DNA of 64,000 bases, from NCBI RefSeq assembly GCF_006538745.1, contig NZ_BJLR01000033.1, forward strand, positions 1 to 64,000. The letters run 5' to 3'. This document shows positions 1 through 8,243 of this stretch, piece after piece. Each line of letters opens with the position of its first letter. The stretch's first letter is position 1. This stretch comes from Cellulomonas cellasea. GTDB lineage: Bacteria > Actinomycetota > Actinomycetes > Actinomycetales > Cellulomonadaceae. The notes beneath the pieces are model-generated. The model was not told where the DNA came from and made no database searches. It saw only the letters and a list, made by a program, of their open reading frames with translations. The position numbers and the translations under genes are program-made.

Positions 1-100
1 CGTGCTTCCCTCGCCCCCGTCAACCCGCTCTTCCGAGCCGGTCGTCGGTGGGAGTTCCGCTCCGGGCACGTCCGATCAGGCGGTAGACCGCCGGGGACGA

Positions 101-172
101 GCTCGGGGATGGCTGCCTCGGTGGGACCGACCACCAGGAGCGTTCCTGGTGTCCGTTCCTCCCTGCCGGGCG
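101..172. repeat. 72-bp direct repeat, copy 1
   Basis: This segment matches 322-393 at about 68 of 72 positions. Its centre is a perfect 8-bp hairpin with a 4-nt loop: CACCAGGA, GCGT, TCCTGGTG. The second half of the unit is identical between the copies and the differences lie in the first half. The copy spacing is 221 bp. No coding potential explains the conservation. Confidence 0.85.
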
Positions 173-321
173 GCCTGACTGCTGAACCATACCGGAGCTT
201 CTCGCTCTCCGTGACCACCCTCTCGGGCGGTCTGCGGGCCGGCCCGCTGGGCCGATCCGAGGAGAGAGACTAGCTCATCCCGAGCGCGTCTCGACCGGCG
301 CCAGAAGCGCCTGGTTCGACT

Positions 322-393
322 GCTCGGGGGTGGCCGCCTCGGTGGGACCAGCCACCAGGAGCGTTCCTGGTGTCCGTTCCTCCCTGCCGGGCG
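322..393. repeat. 72-bp direct repeat, copy 2
   Basis: Second copy of the unit at 101-172. The hairpin CACCAGGA-GCGT-TCCTGGTG and the following pyrimidine-rich tail are fully conserved. Unique sequence of about 150 bp separates the two copies. The function is unknown: candidates are a structured small RNA, a MITE-like element, or duplicated leader elements. Confidence 0.85.
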
Positions 394-575
394 ACGTCGA
401 GAAACTTACGCAGCGGCCGGCGTGACGGTCAAGTCGCGCTCGGGTGACGGCCGTCACGTGCACCGCCGGCACCGTCGTCGCCCGCGGGTCGAGTCGTGCT
501 CGGGACCGGGATACCTGCTGGCCGCCTCACGCACCGCCGTGCCGTCGGGTGGACCGCGACCGGCGCGGGACGCAT

Positions 576-610
576 GACGCCCGGCCCACCGGGGTGGTGG
601 GCCGGGCGTC
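576..610. terminator. Strong stem-loop, probable terminator of the thioredoxin-like gene
   Basis: A perfect 15-bp GC-rich stem (576-590 pairing with 596-610) encloses the 5-nt loop GGGGT. It lies about 90 nt past the stop codon of the minus-strand gene ending at 702. There is no U-run, which is common for actinobacterial terminators. The symmetric stem could act in both directions. Confidence 0.7.
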
Positions 611-701
611 GTGTCGCTCGAGCGGACGCCGTCGTGCGGCGCGGGGCTCGGTCCGGGTACCGACGGGGCTCGGTACGGACCGGGTCCGTCGCGAGCGGGG
701 C

Positions 702-1646
702 TCAGTACAGGGCGTTGGCGAGCGCGCGGCGGGCAGCGCCGACACGCGGGTCCTCCGCGCCCACGACCTCGAACAGCTCGACGAGGTGCAGGCGCACCCG
801 CTCGCGCTCGGGCCCGGCGGTGACGCGCACGAGGTCGACGAGCCGGCCGAACGCGTCGTCGATCTTGCCGCCGAGGACGTCGAGGTCGGCGACGAGCAGC
901 TGCGCCGCGACGTCGCGCGGGTCGTCGGCCGCGGCGCGCCGGGCGGCGTTGAGGTCGGCGTCGCGCGTGCGGGACAGCAGACCGACCTGGGCGAGGCCGG
1001 CGCGCGCCATCGCGTCCCGCGGGTTCTCGCGGAGCGCCTGGGAGTACGCCTCCTGCGCGGCGGGCAGGTCGTCGCGCTCGATCGCGTCGTACGCCGCCTG
1101 GTGCAACGGCGGGAGCGGCGGCTCCTCGGGCTCGTCCGGCACCACCACGGCGCCTCCGGGCACGGTGCCCGTCACACCGTTGGCCGCTGCGGCCGCGAGG
1201 ACCTGGTCGATCACCCCGCGGACCTGCTCGATCGGGTAGGCGCCCTGGAACAGCGGGAGCGGCTGACCGGCGACGACCGCCACCGCCACCGGGAGCGACT
1301 GCGGCGACTGGACCCCGAAGGCCTGCGCGATCTGCGGGTTCGCCTCGCCGTCGATGCGGGCGAGCAGGAAGCGGCCGGCGTACTCGTAGGCGAGCGTCCC
1401 GAGGTCGGCGGCGAGCCCGACGCTGACCTGACTCCACGGCGCCCAGAGCAGGACGACCACCGGGTGGGTCGTCGAGTCCTGCACGAGCTGGCCGAACGAG
1501 GACTCGTCCACGTCGACAACGAACCCGCCCGCGGCCGGCGGTCCCCCCGGCGACCCCGGCGGCGGCGTGCTCGGCCGCGCGAGCGACGACAGGTCGATCG
1601 CCCCGCGCACGTCGAGTCGAGGCTGAGGTGCGGACGGCTGGCTCAT
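702..1646 (-). CDS. Thioredoxin-like TPR protein (CnoX/YbbN type) without active-site cysteines
   Basis: The 314-residue protein has a Pro-rich start (1-40), a thioredoxin-like fold (about 41-150) and a helical TPR-like C-terminus (about 180-314). This is the arrangement of CnoX/YbbN co-chaperones, which hold unfolded clients and pass them to chaperones in the cytoplasm. The segment at 68-75 reads WAPWSQVS where thioredoxins have WCGPC, so both redox cysteines are missing and thiol-disulfide exchange at that site is not expected. There is no signal peptide. The ATG is preceded by an AGGAG-type site. The gene follows the lipoprotein gene by 28 nt and ends before a strong hairpin, so it is probably the last gene of a three-gene transcript. 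The family is clear; the client is unknown. Confidence 0.85.
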   Translation of the reverse strand: MSQPSAPQPRLDVRGAIDLSSLARPSTPPPGSPGGPPAAGGFVVDVDESSFGQLVQDSTTHPVVVLLWAPWSQVSVGLAADLGTLAYEYAGRFLLARIDGEANPQIAQAFGVQSPQSLPVAVAVVAGQPLPLFQGAYPIEQVRGVIDQVLAAAAANGVTGTVPGGAVVVPDEPEEPPLPPLHQAAYDAIERDDLPAAQEAYSQALRENPRDAMARAGLAQVGLLSRTRDADLNAARRAAADDPRDVAAQLLVADLDVLGGKIDDAFGRLVDLVRVTAGPERERVRLHLVELFEVVGAEDPRVGAARRALANALY

Positions 1647-1674
1647 CGTGAGGCTCTCCTGCTGGGTGGGCGGG

Positions 1675-2673
1675 CTACTGGCCGGCGACGGACGTGCGGG
1701 CGTGCTCCCCCGCGAGCAGCTGGACCTGCTTCGTCTCGGAGTCCGCCGGGGGGACGTAGAAGACGAGCACGTCGGCCCACGTGCTCACGAGGCTGCTCGT
1801 GACGCGCGGCTTCCCAGCGAGCGCCGCGGTGGTCGGGTCGAGGTCGATGCCGGGCTCGGCGATCGCGAGCGTCGTCGTGGTGTCGATCGCTCCCACGACG
1901 ATGGCGCCGCCGTCGGCCGTCGCTAGCGCCACCGGGTTCTCCACCCGCGGGACGTAGGTCTCCGCGACGGTCCCCACCGGGGCTACCGCCGCCTGCATGT
2001 TCGCGCGCGCGGCCTCGATGGTCTGCCGGAAGAAGTCCTGCGGGTGCGTCGCGGCGTACGTGGACGCGTCGCCGTTGGCGAGCACGTCGGCGTACTGCGG
2101 GAGCACCGACCCGGGCTGCACGAGCAGCGCGGTCGAGTCCGGCGGGATCGTCGCGCTGCCGTACTGGGGTTCCGCCGTCGCGGGCATCTGGACGCCCGGG
2201 CCGAGCCGCGCCCAGCCCCAGAGCTTGTACGCCTCACGGGGGGAGTCCTGGCGCAGCACCAGGATGCGCGGGGCCTCGAGCGTCTCGGGCTGCTCCGTCA
2301 CGACGAGCTGGGTCCGCGGCCACTCGGTCGTGTCCGGGACGATGGTCACCTGGGCCTCGGTCGGCAGCGCCGTCGGCAGCCGGGTCCCGCCGGTCGAGGT
2401 CGCGCGGGCGTACTCGAGGCGGCGCACGTCGAGCGCGGGGCCCGTGAGGCGCGCCGGGAGCCCGGTCGCGTCGAACGTCGCGTCCCCGGCGGCGAGCACG
2501 GCGCCGACGTCCTCGAGCACCCCGGTCGACTGCGCGACCGTGAGGGCCGGGGGTGCGACCGCCGGGACGGCCTCCGGCTGGGGCTCGGGCGGAGGGGTCG
2601 CGCACGCACCCAGCGCGAGCACGAGTCCGAGGGCGGCTGCCGCCGGCAGACCGCGGCGTGCACGTGCGCTCAT
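1675..2673 (-). CDS. Secreted lipoprotein of unknown function
   Basis: The 332-residue protein begins with a basic n-region and a hydrophobic stretch ending in the lipobox LGAC, with the lipidation cysteine at residue 24. A short Pro/Glu/Ala segment follows, then a folded domain of about 290 residues that I do not recognise. The mature part has no cysteine pairs and no obvious catalytic motif. It looks like an extracytoplasmic domain anchored to the outer face of the membrane. Its ATG overlaps the stop of the upstream membrane-protein gene (ATGA, 2670-2673), so the two are translationally coupled and probably act together at the cell envelope. Confidence 0.8.
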   Translation of the reverse strand: MSARARRGLPAAAALGLVLALGACATPPPEPQPEAVPAVAPPALTVAQSTGVLEDVGAVLAAGDATFDATGLPARLTGPALDVRRLEYARATSTGGTRLPTALPTEAQVTIVPDTTEWPRTQLVVTEQPETLEAPRILVLRQDSPREAYKLWGWARLGPGVQMPATAEPQYGSATIPPDSTALLVQPGSVLPQYADVLANGDASTYAATHPQDFFRQTIEAARANMQAAVAPVGTVAETYVPRVENPVALATADGGAIVVGAIDTTTTLAIAEPGIDLDPTTAALAGKPRVTSSLVSTWADVLVFYVPPADSETKQVQLLAGEHARTSVAGQ

Positions 2674-4670
2674 CGCTGTCCCTCCCGGTTCGTCGGTCCG
2701 TCCTGGTCGTCCTCGGTCGGCTCGGGGATCCCCCAGGCCCGGCGCCAGGCGTCGGCGCGCGCAGCGGGCACCTCGGTCGGCGCGGCGTGGCTGCCGTGGT
2801 GCGGTGCAGCGCCGACGGGCCGGGACCGGTCCGCCTGCCCTGCGGCGCCGCGGGGAGCGGCGACGCCCGCGCGGGGGCCCGCGCCCGAGGTCGACGGCTG
2901 GGCCGGGCCCTGCGCAGGGCCTCGCGTCGGGACCGGCTGGGCGGGCCCGGGGCCGGCCGCCGCGGGGCGGGCGCGCGGCGCGTCCTGTGGGCGTGCACCG
3001 GGCGGCTGGGTCGGGCCCGACGGCAGCCACGAGGCGCGCGGACCGGTCGGTGAGGCGTCGGGGTGCGACGGGCGCCCGGGGGGCCCGGGCAGGCGCGCCG
3101 GACCCGTGGGCTGACCCGGTCCCGCGCCGGGTGCGGTGCCGGGCGCGGTTCCGGGACGCACGGGCGCCGACGGCGTCCAGCCCGGCGGCGGACCGGCAGG
3201 CCGGTCCGGGCGACCGGCCTGCGCCGGGGCGGAGGGCGCGGAGGGACCGGACGCGGCGGGGCGTCCGGCGGCTGCGGGCGCTGCCGGTGCCCCGGCGGCC
3301 CCGGGGCCGGTGGACGGACGTCCGGGTGGCGGCGTGGGCACCGCGGGGGCAGGTCCCGCAGCGCGGCGCCCGAGCTGCGCGGCCCACGCGGGACCCCGCG
3401 GCGCGTCGCCGTCGGCCGGCCGGGCAGGGCCGGGTGCGCCCGACGGGCGGTCGGCCGGAGCCGGGCCCGGGGCGGGCTGCGGGGGTCCGGCGGGACGCGC
3501 CGCACCGGGTCGGGGGGCGTCCGGCGACGGGCTCGCAGCCGCGCCGGGGACCGCGCGGCCCCACGGGGGACGCGCACCCTCCGACGGCTCGGCGGGTCGG
3601 GCCGCGGAGGGCACGGCGGCAGCGGCGGCGGCCCAGCGCGGGACCGGGGCGTCTGCGGGGGCAGGTGCAGGTGCGGCCGGCTCGGCGGGCGTCGTGCCGC
3701 GCGCGACCCGGGCCGGCGCCTCGGCGGGCAGCGCCTGCTGCTCGCCGGTCGCCGCACGGCCCGCTCGCTCGCGACGTCGGGACCGGGTCTCGCCCGTCAG
3801 CCCGGCGTCGCGCAGCTGCCGGCGCGTGAGCACGACGGTCTCGCCCGCGTCGGTGCCGGCGGCGGGTGTCGCCGCGCCCGCGCCGACGACGACCGGGACG
3901 GGCCCGGTGCCGACCGGGTGCCAGTCGGCCGCGCCCTCGCCGCGGCGCGACCGCACCCAGAGCCGGGCCGCGAGCGCGAGACCCGCGAGCAGGAGGAGCG
4001 CGCCGACGGCGACGCACGGCCACAGCCAGGGGGTCGTGACGGTCTGCGGCCAGCTCAGCTCGACGACCGGTGCCGAGTCGCCGAGGCTCGCGGCGACGAG
4101 GCTCCAGCGGCCGGGCTGGGCGGTCCACGTCAGGGTCGCGCTCCCGGTCCCGGTCTGCTCGACGACCCACAGGTCGGAGCCCGTCGGGTCGGGGACCGTG
4201 GGGGCGGTCTCCTCGGCGGCCGGTGCGGCGGGGTCGGCGGCCGGGTCCGCGGGTGCGGCGGGGTCCACGGGCGCGGCGGGGTCCACGGGCGCGGCGGGGT
4301 CGGCCGGTGCGGACGCCTCGGGGGCCGGTGCGGCCTCGCCCTCGACCTCGGTCGTGCGCAGCTCGTGCCAGCCGGACAGGCCCGTCACGCGGACGTGCGG
4401 GTCTGCCCCGACCCACGCGGTGACGTCGGTGTCGCGCCCGACGGCGAGCACGACCGGGGAGTCGTCCGCGGCGGTGACGCGCACGGTGACCGGGTTGCCG
4501 GCCATCTCGAGCACGCCGGCGTCGGTGACGACGATCCGGGTGTCGTCCGGCGTCCGGGCGTCGGCGACGAGCACGTCGTCGGCGCGCCAGGCGGTCGCGG
4601 AGGCGACGCCGAGCCCGCCGACCACGAGGCCGAGCACGCCGAGAACGGCGGCGATGAGTCTCTGGAGCAC
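2670..4670 (-). CDS. Membrane protein with long Pro/Ala-rich cytoplasmic tail
   Basis: The 666-residue protein has an N-terminal membrane segment or signal anchor (about 3-26), an extracytoplasmic domain (about 27-212) interrupted by DPAAPV-type repeats at 123-150, a second membrane helix (about 215-238), and a long tail of low-complexity Pro/Ala/Gly/Arg sequence (240-666). No enzymatic motif is visible. The likely topology is both ends inside and the domain outside. The GTG start at 4670 follows a GAGGA site about 8 nt upstream. It is first in a coupled set with the lipoprotein gene and is divergent from the DivIVA-like gene. A structural or scaffolding envelope role is plausible but unproven. 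Confidence 0.75.
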   Translation of the reverse strand: MLQRLIAAVLGVLGLVVGGLGVASATAWRADDVLVADARTPDDTRIVVTDAGVLEMAGNPVTVRVTAADDSPVVLAVGRDTDVTAWVGADPHVRVTGLSGWHELRTTEVEGEAAPAPEASAPADPAAPVDPAAPVDPAAPADPAADPAAPAAEETAPTVPDPTGSDLWVVEQTGTGSATLTWTAQPGRWSLVAASLGDSAPVVELSWPQTVTTPWLWPCVAVGALLLLAGLALAARLWVRSRRGEGAADWHPVGTGPVPVVVGAGAATPAAGTDAGETVVLTRRQLRDAGLTGETRSRRRERAGRAATGEQQALPAEAPARVARGTTPAEPAAPAPAPADAPVPRWAAAAAAVPSAARPAEPSEGARPPWGRAVPGAAASPSPDAPRPGAARPAGPPQPAPGPAPADRPSGAPGPARPADGDAPRGPAWAAQLGRRAAGPAPAVPTPPPGRPSTGPGAAGAPAAPAAAGRPAASGPSAPSAPAQAGRPDRPAGPPPGWTPSAPVRPGTAPGTAPGAGPGQPTGPARLPGPPGRPSHPDASPTGPRASWLPSGPTQPPGARPQDAPRARPAAAGPGPAQPVPTRGPAQGPAQPSTSGAGPRAGVAAPRGAAGQADRSRPVGAAPHHGSHAAPTEVPAARADAWRRAWGIPEPTEDDQDGPTNREGQR

Positions 4671-4785
4671 GCGGGGTCCTCTCGAACGTGACGACCCAGG
4701 ATAGGCGGAACCCTCGGCCGGGGCAGAACGGGCAGGTCTGCGACATGCTGGTCAGGGCGCGGTCCGGCCCTCTCACGAGGACCGA

Positions 4786-4791
4786 TATCCT
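4786..4791 (+). promoter_or_regulatory. Possible -10 element before the coiled-coil gene
   Basis: TATCCT lies about 80 nt before the GTG start at 4873 in the 202-bp divergent gap (4671-4872). It resembles the actinobacterial TAnnnT -10. No good -35 is visible, so this is only a candidate. Confidence 0.3.
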
Positions 4792-4872
4792 GCCCGAGGA
4801 CTACCGGCCGACTTGCCCCGCGCCTCGATCGAGGCGCCCGCGGACCGGCGCCGACGCGCCCAGGAGGATCCC

Positions 4873-7491
4873 GTGCCAGAGGACCGTTCGCCCTTCCCCG
4901 TCGTGAACTTCCGCGGGTACGACCGAGGACCCGTCGACGCGCGGATCAAGGCGCTCGAGCATGCTCTGAGCGAGGCGCGCGACCAGGTCGAGCAGCTCGA
5001 CGGCCGGGCGATGCAGATGGCCGGCGAGCTGTCCGAGGCGCAGCGGCACCTGCGGGAGGCCGAGCGTCCGACGTACTCCGGCCTCGGCTCGCGCATCGAG
5101 CAGCTGCTGCGCTCGGCCGAGGAGCAGTCGTCCGACGTCGTGCAGCAGGCGAACGCGCAGGCGTCCGACGCCCTGGCGCGCGCCAAGCTCGCGGCCGGGC
5201 AGCTCCGCTCGCGCGCCGAGAACGAGGTCGGCGAGATGCTGGCGACGGCCCGGCGCGAGGCCGAGGAGCTGCGCACGACCGCGAGCACCGAGGCGGAGAG
5301 CACGGTCCTGGCCGCGCAGCGCCGCGCCGAGGAGCTCCTGGGGTCCGCCGAGCGCGAGGCCGCCCGGATCCACAGCGCGCTCAACACCGAGGAGAGCGAG
5401 CGCCGGACGTCGCTCGAGCGGGAGCTCGGGACCCTCCGGGCGACGGTCGAGCGCGAGGCGACCGAGCTGCGCATCTCGACCGAGCGCGCCGCGAGCGAGC
5501 TGAGGTCGACGACGCAGGCCGAGACGACCGCCCAGCGCGAGGAGGCGGAGCGCTACGAGCAGGACCTGCGCCAGCGCGCCGACGCGGAGACCACCGCGCT
5601 GCGCCAGCGGGTCGAGGGCGAGCTCGCCGCGCTGCGCGCCGAGGCCGAGCGGTACGCCGCGATGCAGCGCTCGGTCGTCGCGACCGAGGTCGCCGAGGCA
5701 CGGCAGCAGATCGCGGCGGAGTCGACGTCGCTGCGTGCCGAGGCGCAGGAGTACGCGGACGGCGTGCGCGCGCGTGCCGAGCGCGAGGCCGCGGCGCTCG
5801 AGCACCAGGTCGCCGCCGAGGTCGCCGGGCTGCGCGGCGAGGCGGAGCAGTACGCCGGGTCGGTGCGCGCGAGCGCCGAGCGCGAGACGGGCGAGCTGCG
5901 GGCCGCCGTCGGCGACGAGATCGCCGCCCTGCGGGCCGAGGCCGAGCAGTCCATCTCGGCGCTGCGCCTCGAGGCCGAGCACTACGCCGCCGAGATCCGT
6001 GCGCAGGCCGAGCGCGAGACGACCGAGCTGCGCGAGCGCACGGTGCACGAGACGGTCCACCTGCGGTCCTCGGTCGAGCGGGAGACCGACGAGCTGCGCG
6101 ACACCACGGCCCGCGAGACGACCGAGCTGCGCGACCGCACCGAGCGCGAGCTCGCCGAGCAGCGGGAGGCCACCCGCGTCGAGGTCGAGCGGGTCCTCAC
6201 CGACGCGCGCCGAACCGCCGCGGAGATCGCCGCGGCCGCGCGGGCCCAGGCGGAGGAGCTCCTGCAGCGTGCCGAGCAGGCCCTCGCGGACGCCGAGCTG
6301 TCGATCGCGTCCCGGCACGAGGAGGCCGAGCGCGCGGACGCCGAGCGGCACGAGACGGCGCGCGCCGAGACCGAGCGGCTGGTCCGGGACGCCGAGGCGC
6401 ACGCCGCCGACGCCGAGGTGCGCGTCGCGCAGGCGCTCGAGCAGGCCGAGAAGGTCCGCGTCGACTCCGAGGCGCACGCCAAGGAGCTGCTCTCGCAGGC
6501 GCGGCGCACCGCGGACCGCGTCGTCGCCGAGGCGCGCGAGTACGCCGAGAAGTCGCTGTCGGACGCGCTGACGGAGTCCGAGCGCGAGCGCACGACGGCG
6601 CAGCGCCAGGTCGAGGAGCTGAACCGGCAGCGCGAGTCCATCACGTCGTACCTCGACGAGCTGCGCAACCTGCTGGGCAACGACCCCGTGCCGAGCCGCA
6701 CGACGCTCGAGCGCGCCGAGCAGGCCGAGGCGCGGCTCGCGTCCGCGCCGTCCGTGCCCGCAACGCCGTCCACCGCGGCTGCGTCGTCCGCGTCCCCCGC
6801 GTCGGCCACGCCCACCGAGCCGGTCGAGAGCAGCGAGCCCGAGCCCGCCCCGCGTGCACCGGCGCGTCCGGCGAACCGCCCCCAGGGCCGGCCCGCGGGC
6901 AAGCGCCCCTCCCCCGTGTCGGCGGCCGGACGGGCCCGCGCGGCAGCGATCTCCGCGGTCTCCGACACGGGTGCCGACGAGGGCGAGCCGGCGGCGCCCG
7001 GCGACGTCGACGTCTCCGGGCGCTCGAGCACGCCCGCCGCCGCGTCGGGCGAGGCCGACAGACCCACCCGACCGGACAGCGCCGCGCCGCACGTGGGCTC
7101 GACTGGCTCGGCGGACGACGCCGCGGGCGAGGCGGGCGCGCACGACGCGGCGACGGCCGACACCGCGACGGAGGACCGCGCCGAGGGCGCCGACGCGCCC
7201 GGGACGACGACCGCCACGCCCGACGACGTGCGGGACGACGTCCGGTCCGGCGTCGACGGGGGCACGAGCACGCCCGCCGACGACGCCGATGAGGCGCCCA
7301 CGGCACCTGACGGCGACGCGGGCACGGAGTCGGCCTCGGGGTCGGACACCGACGAGGACACCTCGGCCGAGCACGACGAGCGGAGCAGCGGCACCACTGA
7401 GGACGACGCGGCGGCCGGGTCGGCGGAGCGCTCCTCGACGGGCGGCGACGCCCGCTCGTCGACCCCCCGCCCCTCGAAGTCGCGTCGATGA
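4873..7491 (+). CDS. Long DivIVA-like coiled-coil protein (Scy/polarity-protein type)
   Basis: The 872-residue protein opens with a short segment (FRGYDRGPVD, about residues 13-22) like the membrane-binding start of DivIVA proteins. A very long Glu/Arg/Ala-rich coiled coil follows to about residue 615, built of repeating AERETxELR-like units. The tail (about 625-872) is acidic, Ser/Thr/Ala-rich and probably disordered. Known relatives such as DivIVA, Wag31 and Scy organise cell poles and peptidoglycan growth in actinobacteria; the specific role here is inferred. The GTG at 4873 is preferred over an in-frame ATG at 4813 because AGGAGG lies 7 nt upstream and the DivIVA-like segment then sits near the N-terminus. 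The next small gene starts 19 nt downstream, probably in the same transcript. Confidence 0.8.
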   Translation: MPEDRSPFPVVNFRGYDRGPVDARIKALEHALSEARDQVEQLDGRAMQMAGELSEAQRHLREAERPTYSGLGSRIEQLLRSAEEQSSDVVQQANAQASDALARAKLAAGQLRSRAENEVGEMLATARREAEELRTTASTEAESTVLAAQRRAEELLGSAEREAARIHSALNTEESERRTSLERELGTLRATVEREATELRISTERAASELRSTTQAETTAQREEAERYEQDLRQRADAETTALRQRVEGELAALRAEAERYAAMQRSVVATEVAEARQQIAAESTSLRAEAQEYADGVRARAEREAAALEHQVAAEVAGLRGEAEQYAGSVRASAERETGELRAAVGDEIAALRAEAEQSISALRLEAEHYAAEIRAQAERETTELRERTVHETVHLRSSVERETDELRDTTARETTELRDRTERELAEQREATRVEVERVLTDARRTAAEIAAAARAQAEELLQRAEQALADAELSIASRHEEAERADAERHETARAETERLVRDAEAHAADAEVRVAQALEQAEKVRVDSEAHAKELLSQARRTADRVVAEAREYAEKSLSDALTESERERTTAQRQVEELNRQRESITSYLDELRNLLGNDPVPSRTTLERAEQAEARLASAPSVPATPSTAAASSASPASATPTEPVESSEPEPAPRAPARPANRPQGRPAGKRPSPVSAAGRARAAAISAVSDTGADEGEPAAPGDVDVSGRSSTPAAASGEADRPTRPDSAAPHVGSTGSADDAAGEAGAHDAATADTATEDRAEGADAPGTTTATPDDVRDDVRSGVDGGTSTPADDADEAPTAPDGDAGTESASGSDTDEDTSAEHDERSSGTTEDDAAAGSAERSSTGGDARSSTPRPSKSRR

Positions 7492-7510
7492 GCCGCCGGC
7501 GGGCACGCGA

Positions 7511-7936
7511 GTGAGCGCGGGCCCAGGCGCAGGCGACGACTGGCGCACGCAGCGCCGGGAGGCCGCCGCCGTGCACGCCGAGGCGCTCGAACGGCGACGG
7601 CTCGCCGAGTCCACGCGGGCGCGCGCGCTCCTCGCAGAGTTCGTCGAGACCGCGCGCGCTCGCGACGTCCCGCCGGTGCCGCTGCGGGCGCACAGCTACG
7701 ACGGGCGGCACCGGTACCGGACGCCGCACGAGGGCTGGTACCTGCGCCGGGACGAGAAGGTCGCGGTCGGCACCGACGGCGAGTACTACGTCCTCGGGGT
7801 CCCGACGAGCCTGCGCGCGCTGCTGCGCGGGACGACGCTCGTGCCGCAGGACCCGCCGCTCGTCATCGGCGCGGGTGGCAAGGACGGGGAGTCGCTCGAC
7901 CTGCCGGACGCCCTGGCCCGCGCGCTGCAGCGCTGA
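7511..7936 (+). CDS. Small conserved-looking protein of unknown function
   Basis: The 141-residue protein has a charged helical N-terminal third (about 10-55) and a C-terminal part containing RTPHEGWYLRRDEKVAVGTDGEYYVL (shown in part: RTPHEGWYLRRD, about 78-89). It has no signal peptide or membrane segment. I do not recognise the family. The GTG start lies 19 nt after the coiled-coil gene's stop, suggesting co-transcription and perhaps a shared role. The downstream side is a 307-bp convergent gap with repeats. Confidence 0.65.
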   Translation: MSAGPGAGDDWRTQRREAAAVHAEALERRRLAESTRARALLAEFVETARARDVPPVPLRAHSYDGRHRYRTPHEGWYLRRDEKVAVGTDGEYYVLGVPTSLRALLRGTTLVPQDPPLVIGAGGKDGESLDLPDALARALQR

Positions 7937-8243
7937 CGGTCGCCTGACCCAGGCGCCCCGGCGGACGTCGGGTGCCCGCCACCGGCCCGCCCGGGCGACC
8001 CCCGGTCACCCGACCGCGACCACGCATCGGACGACCGCGGCGACCCGACACCCGCACGCCCGGACGGCCGCGGGCAGGGACATCGCACGCGCCGCAGGTC
8101 CGTCCGCGGCGCTCGCCCAGCGCTCCGGCGTCTCGATACCCGCGGCGGCGGGTCAGCGCTCCGGCGTCCGCCCGCGCTCCGGCGTCCGGTCGACCGCGGT
8201 CGTCCGGACGCCGCTCCGGCGTCCCGACGACCGCGGCGGCGGG
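7937..8243. other. Convergent intergenic region with short repeats
   Basis: This 307-bp gap separates two converging genes and I see no gene in it. The right half (8118-8222) contains four copies of a 13-bp motif, and a CGCGGCGGCGGGTCA motif occurs twice, near 8139 and 8229. These can pair with neighbouring complementary stretches and may serve as a bidirectional terminator. Confidence 0.6.
8118..8222. repeat. Four copies of GCGCTCCGGCGTC
   Basis: The 13-bp motif (last copy lacks the first base) occurs at about 8118, 8154, 8172 and 8210. The spacing is irregular, so this is a dispersed cluster and not a strict tandem array. It lies wholly between converging genes. Confidence 0.75.

Larger units (their letters stand above)
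1..701. other. Gene-poor region, about 700 bp
   Basis: No open frame here looks like a gene: the possible frames are Arg/Pro/Thr-rich shadows without a ribosome-binding site or recognisable domain. The stretch contains two near-identical 72-bp direct repeats, each with a small hairpin, and a strong terminator-like hairpin near its right end. I see no tRNA. It could hold a small RNA or the leader or tail of a gene beyond the left edge, but nothing proves this. Confidence 0.6.

Noticed and set aside
444-1802. Long plus-strand frames opposite the thioredoxin-like gene
   Set aside because: Their sequence is Arg/Ala/Val-rich without any domain, and the minus-strand gene has clear fold signatures and a ribosome-binding site.
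4801-7614. A long open frame (over 900 codons) on the minus strand opposite the coiled-coil gene
   Set aside because: It is Arg/Gly/Leu-rich, has no start site or domain, and mirrors the high-GC third positions of the plus-strand gene. Long antisense frames are expected at this base composition.
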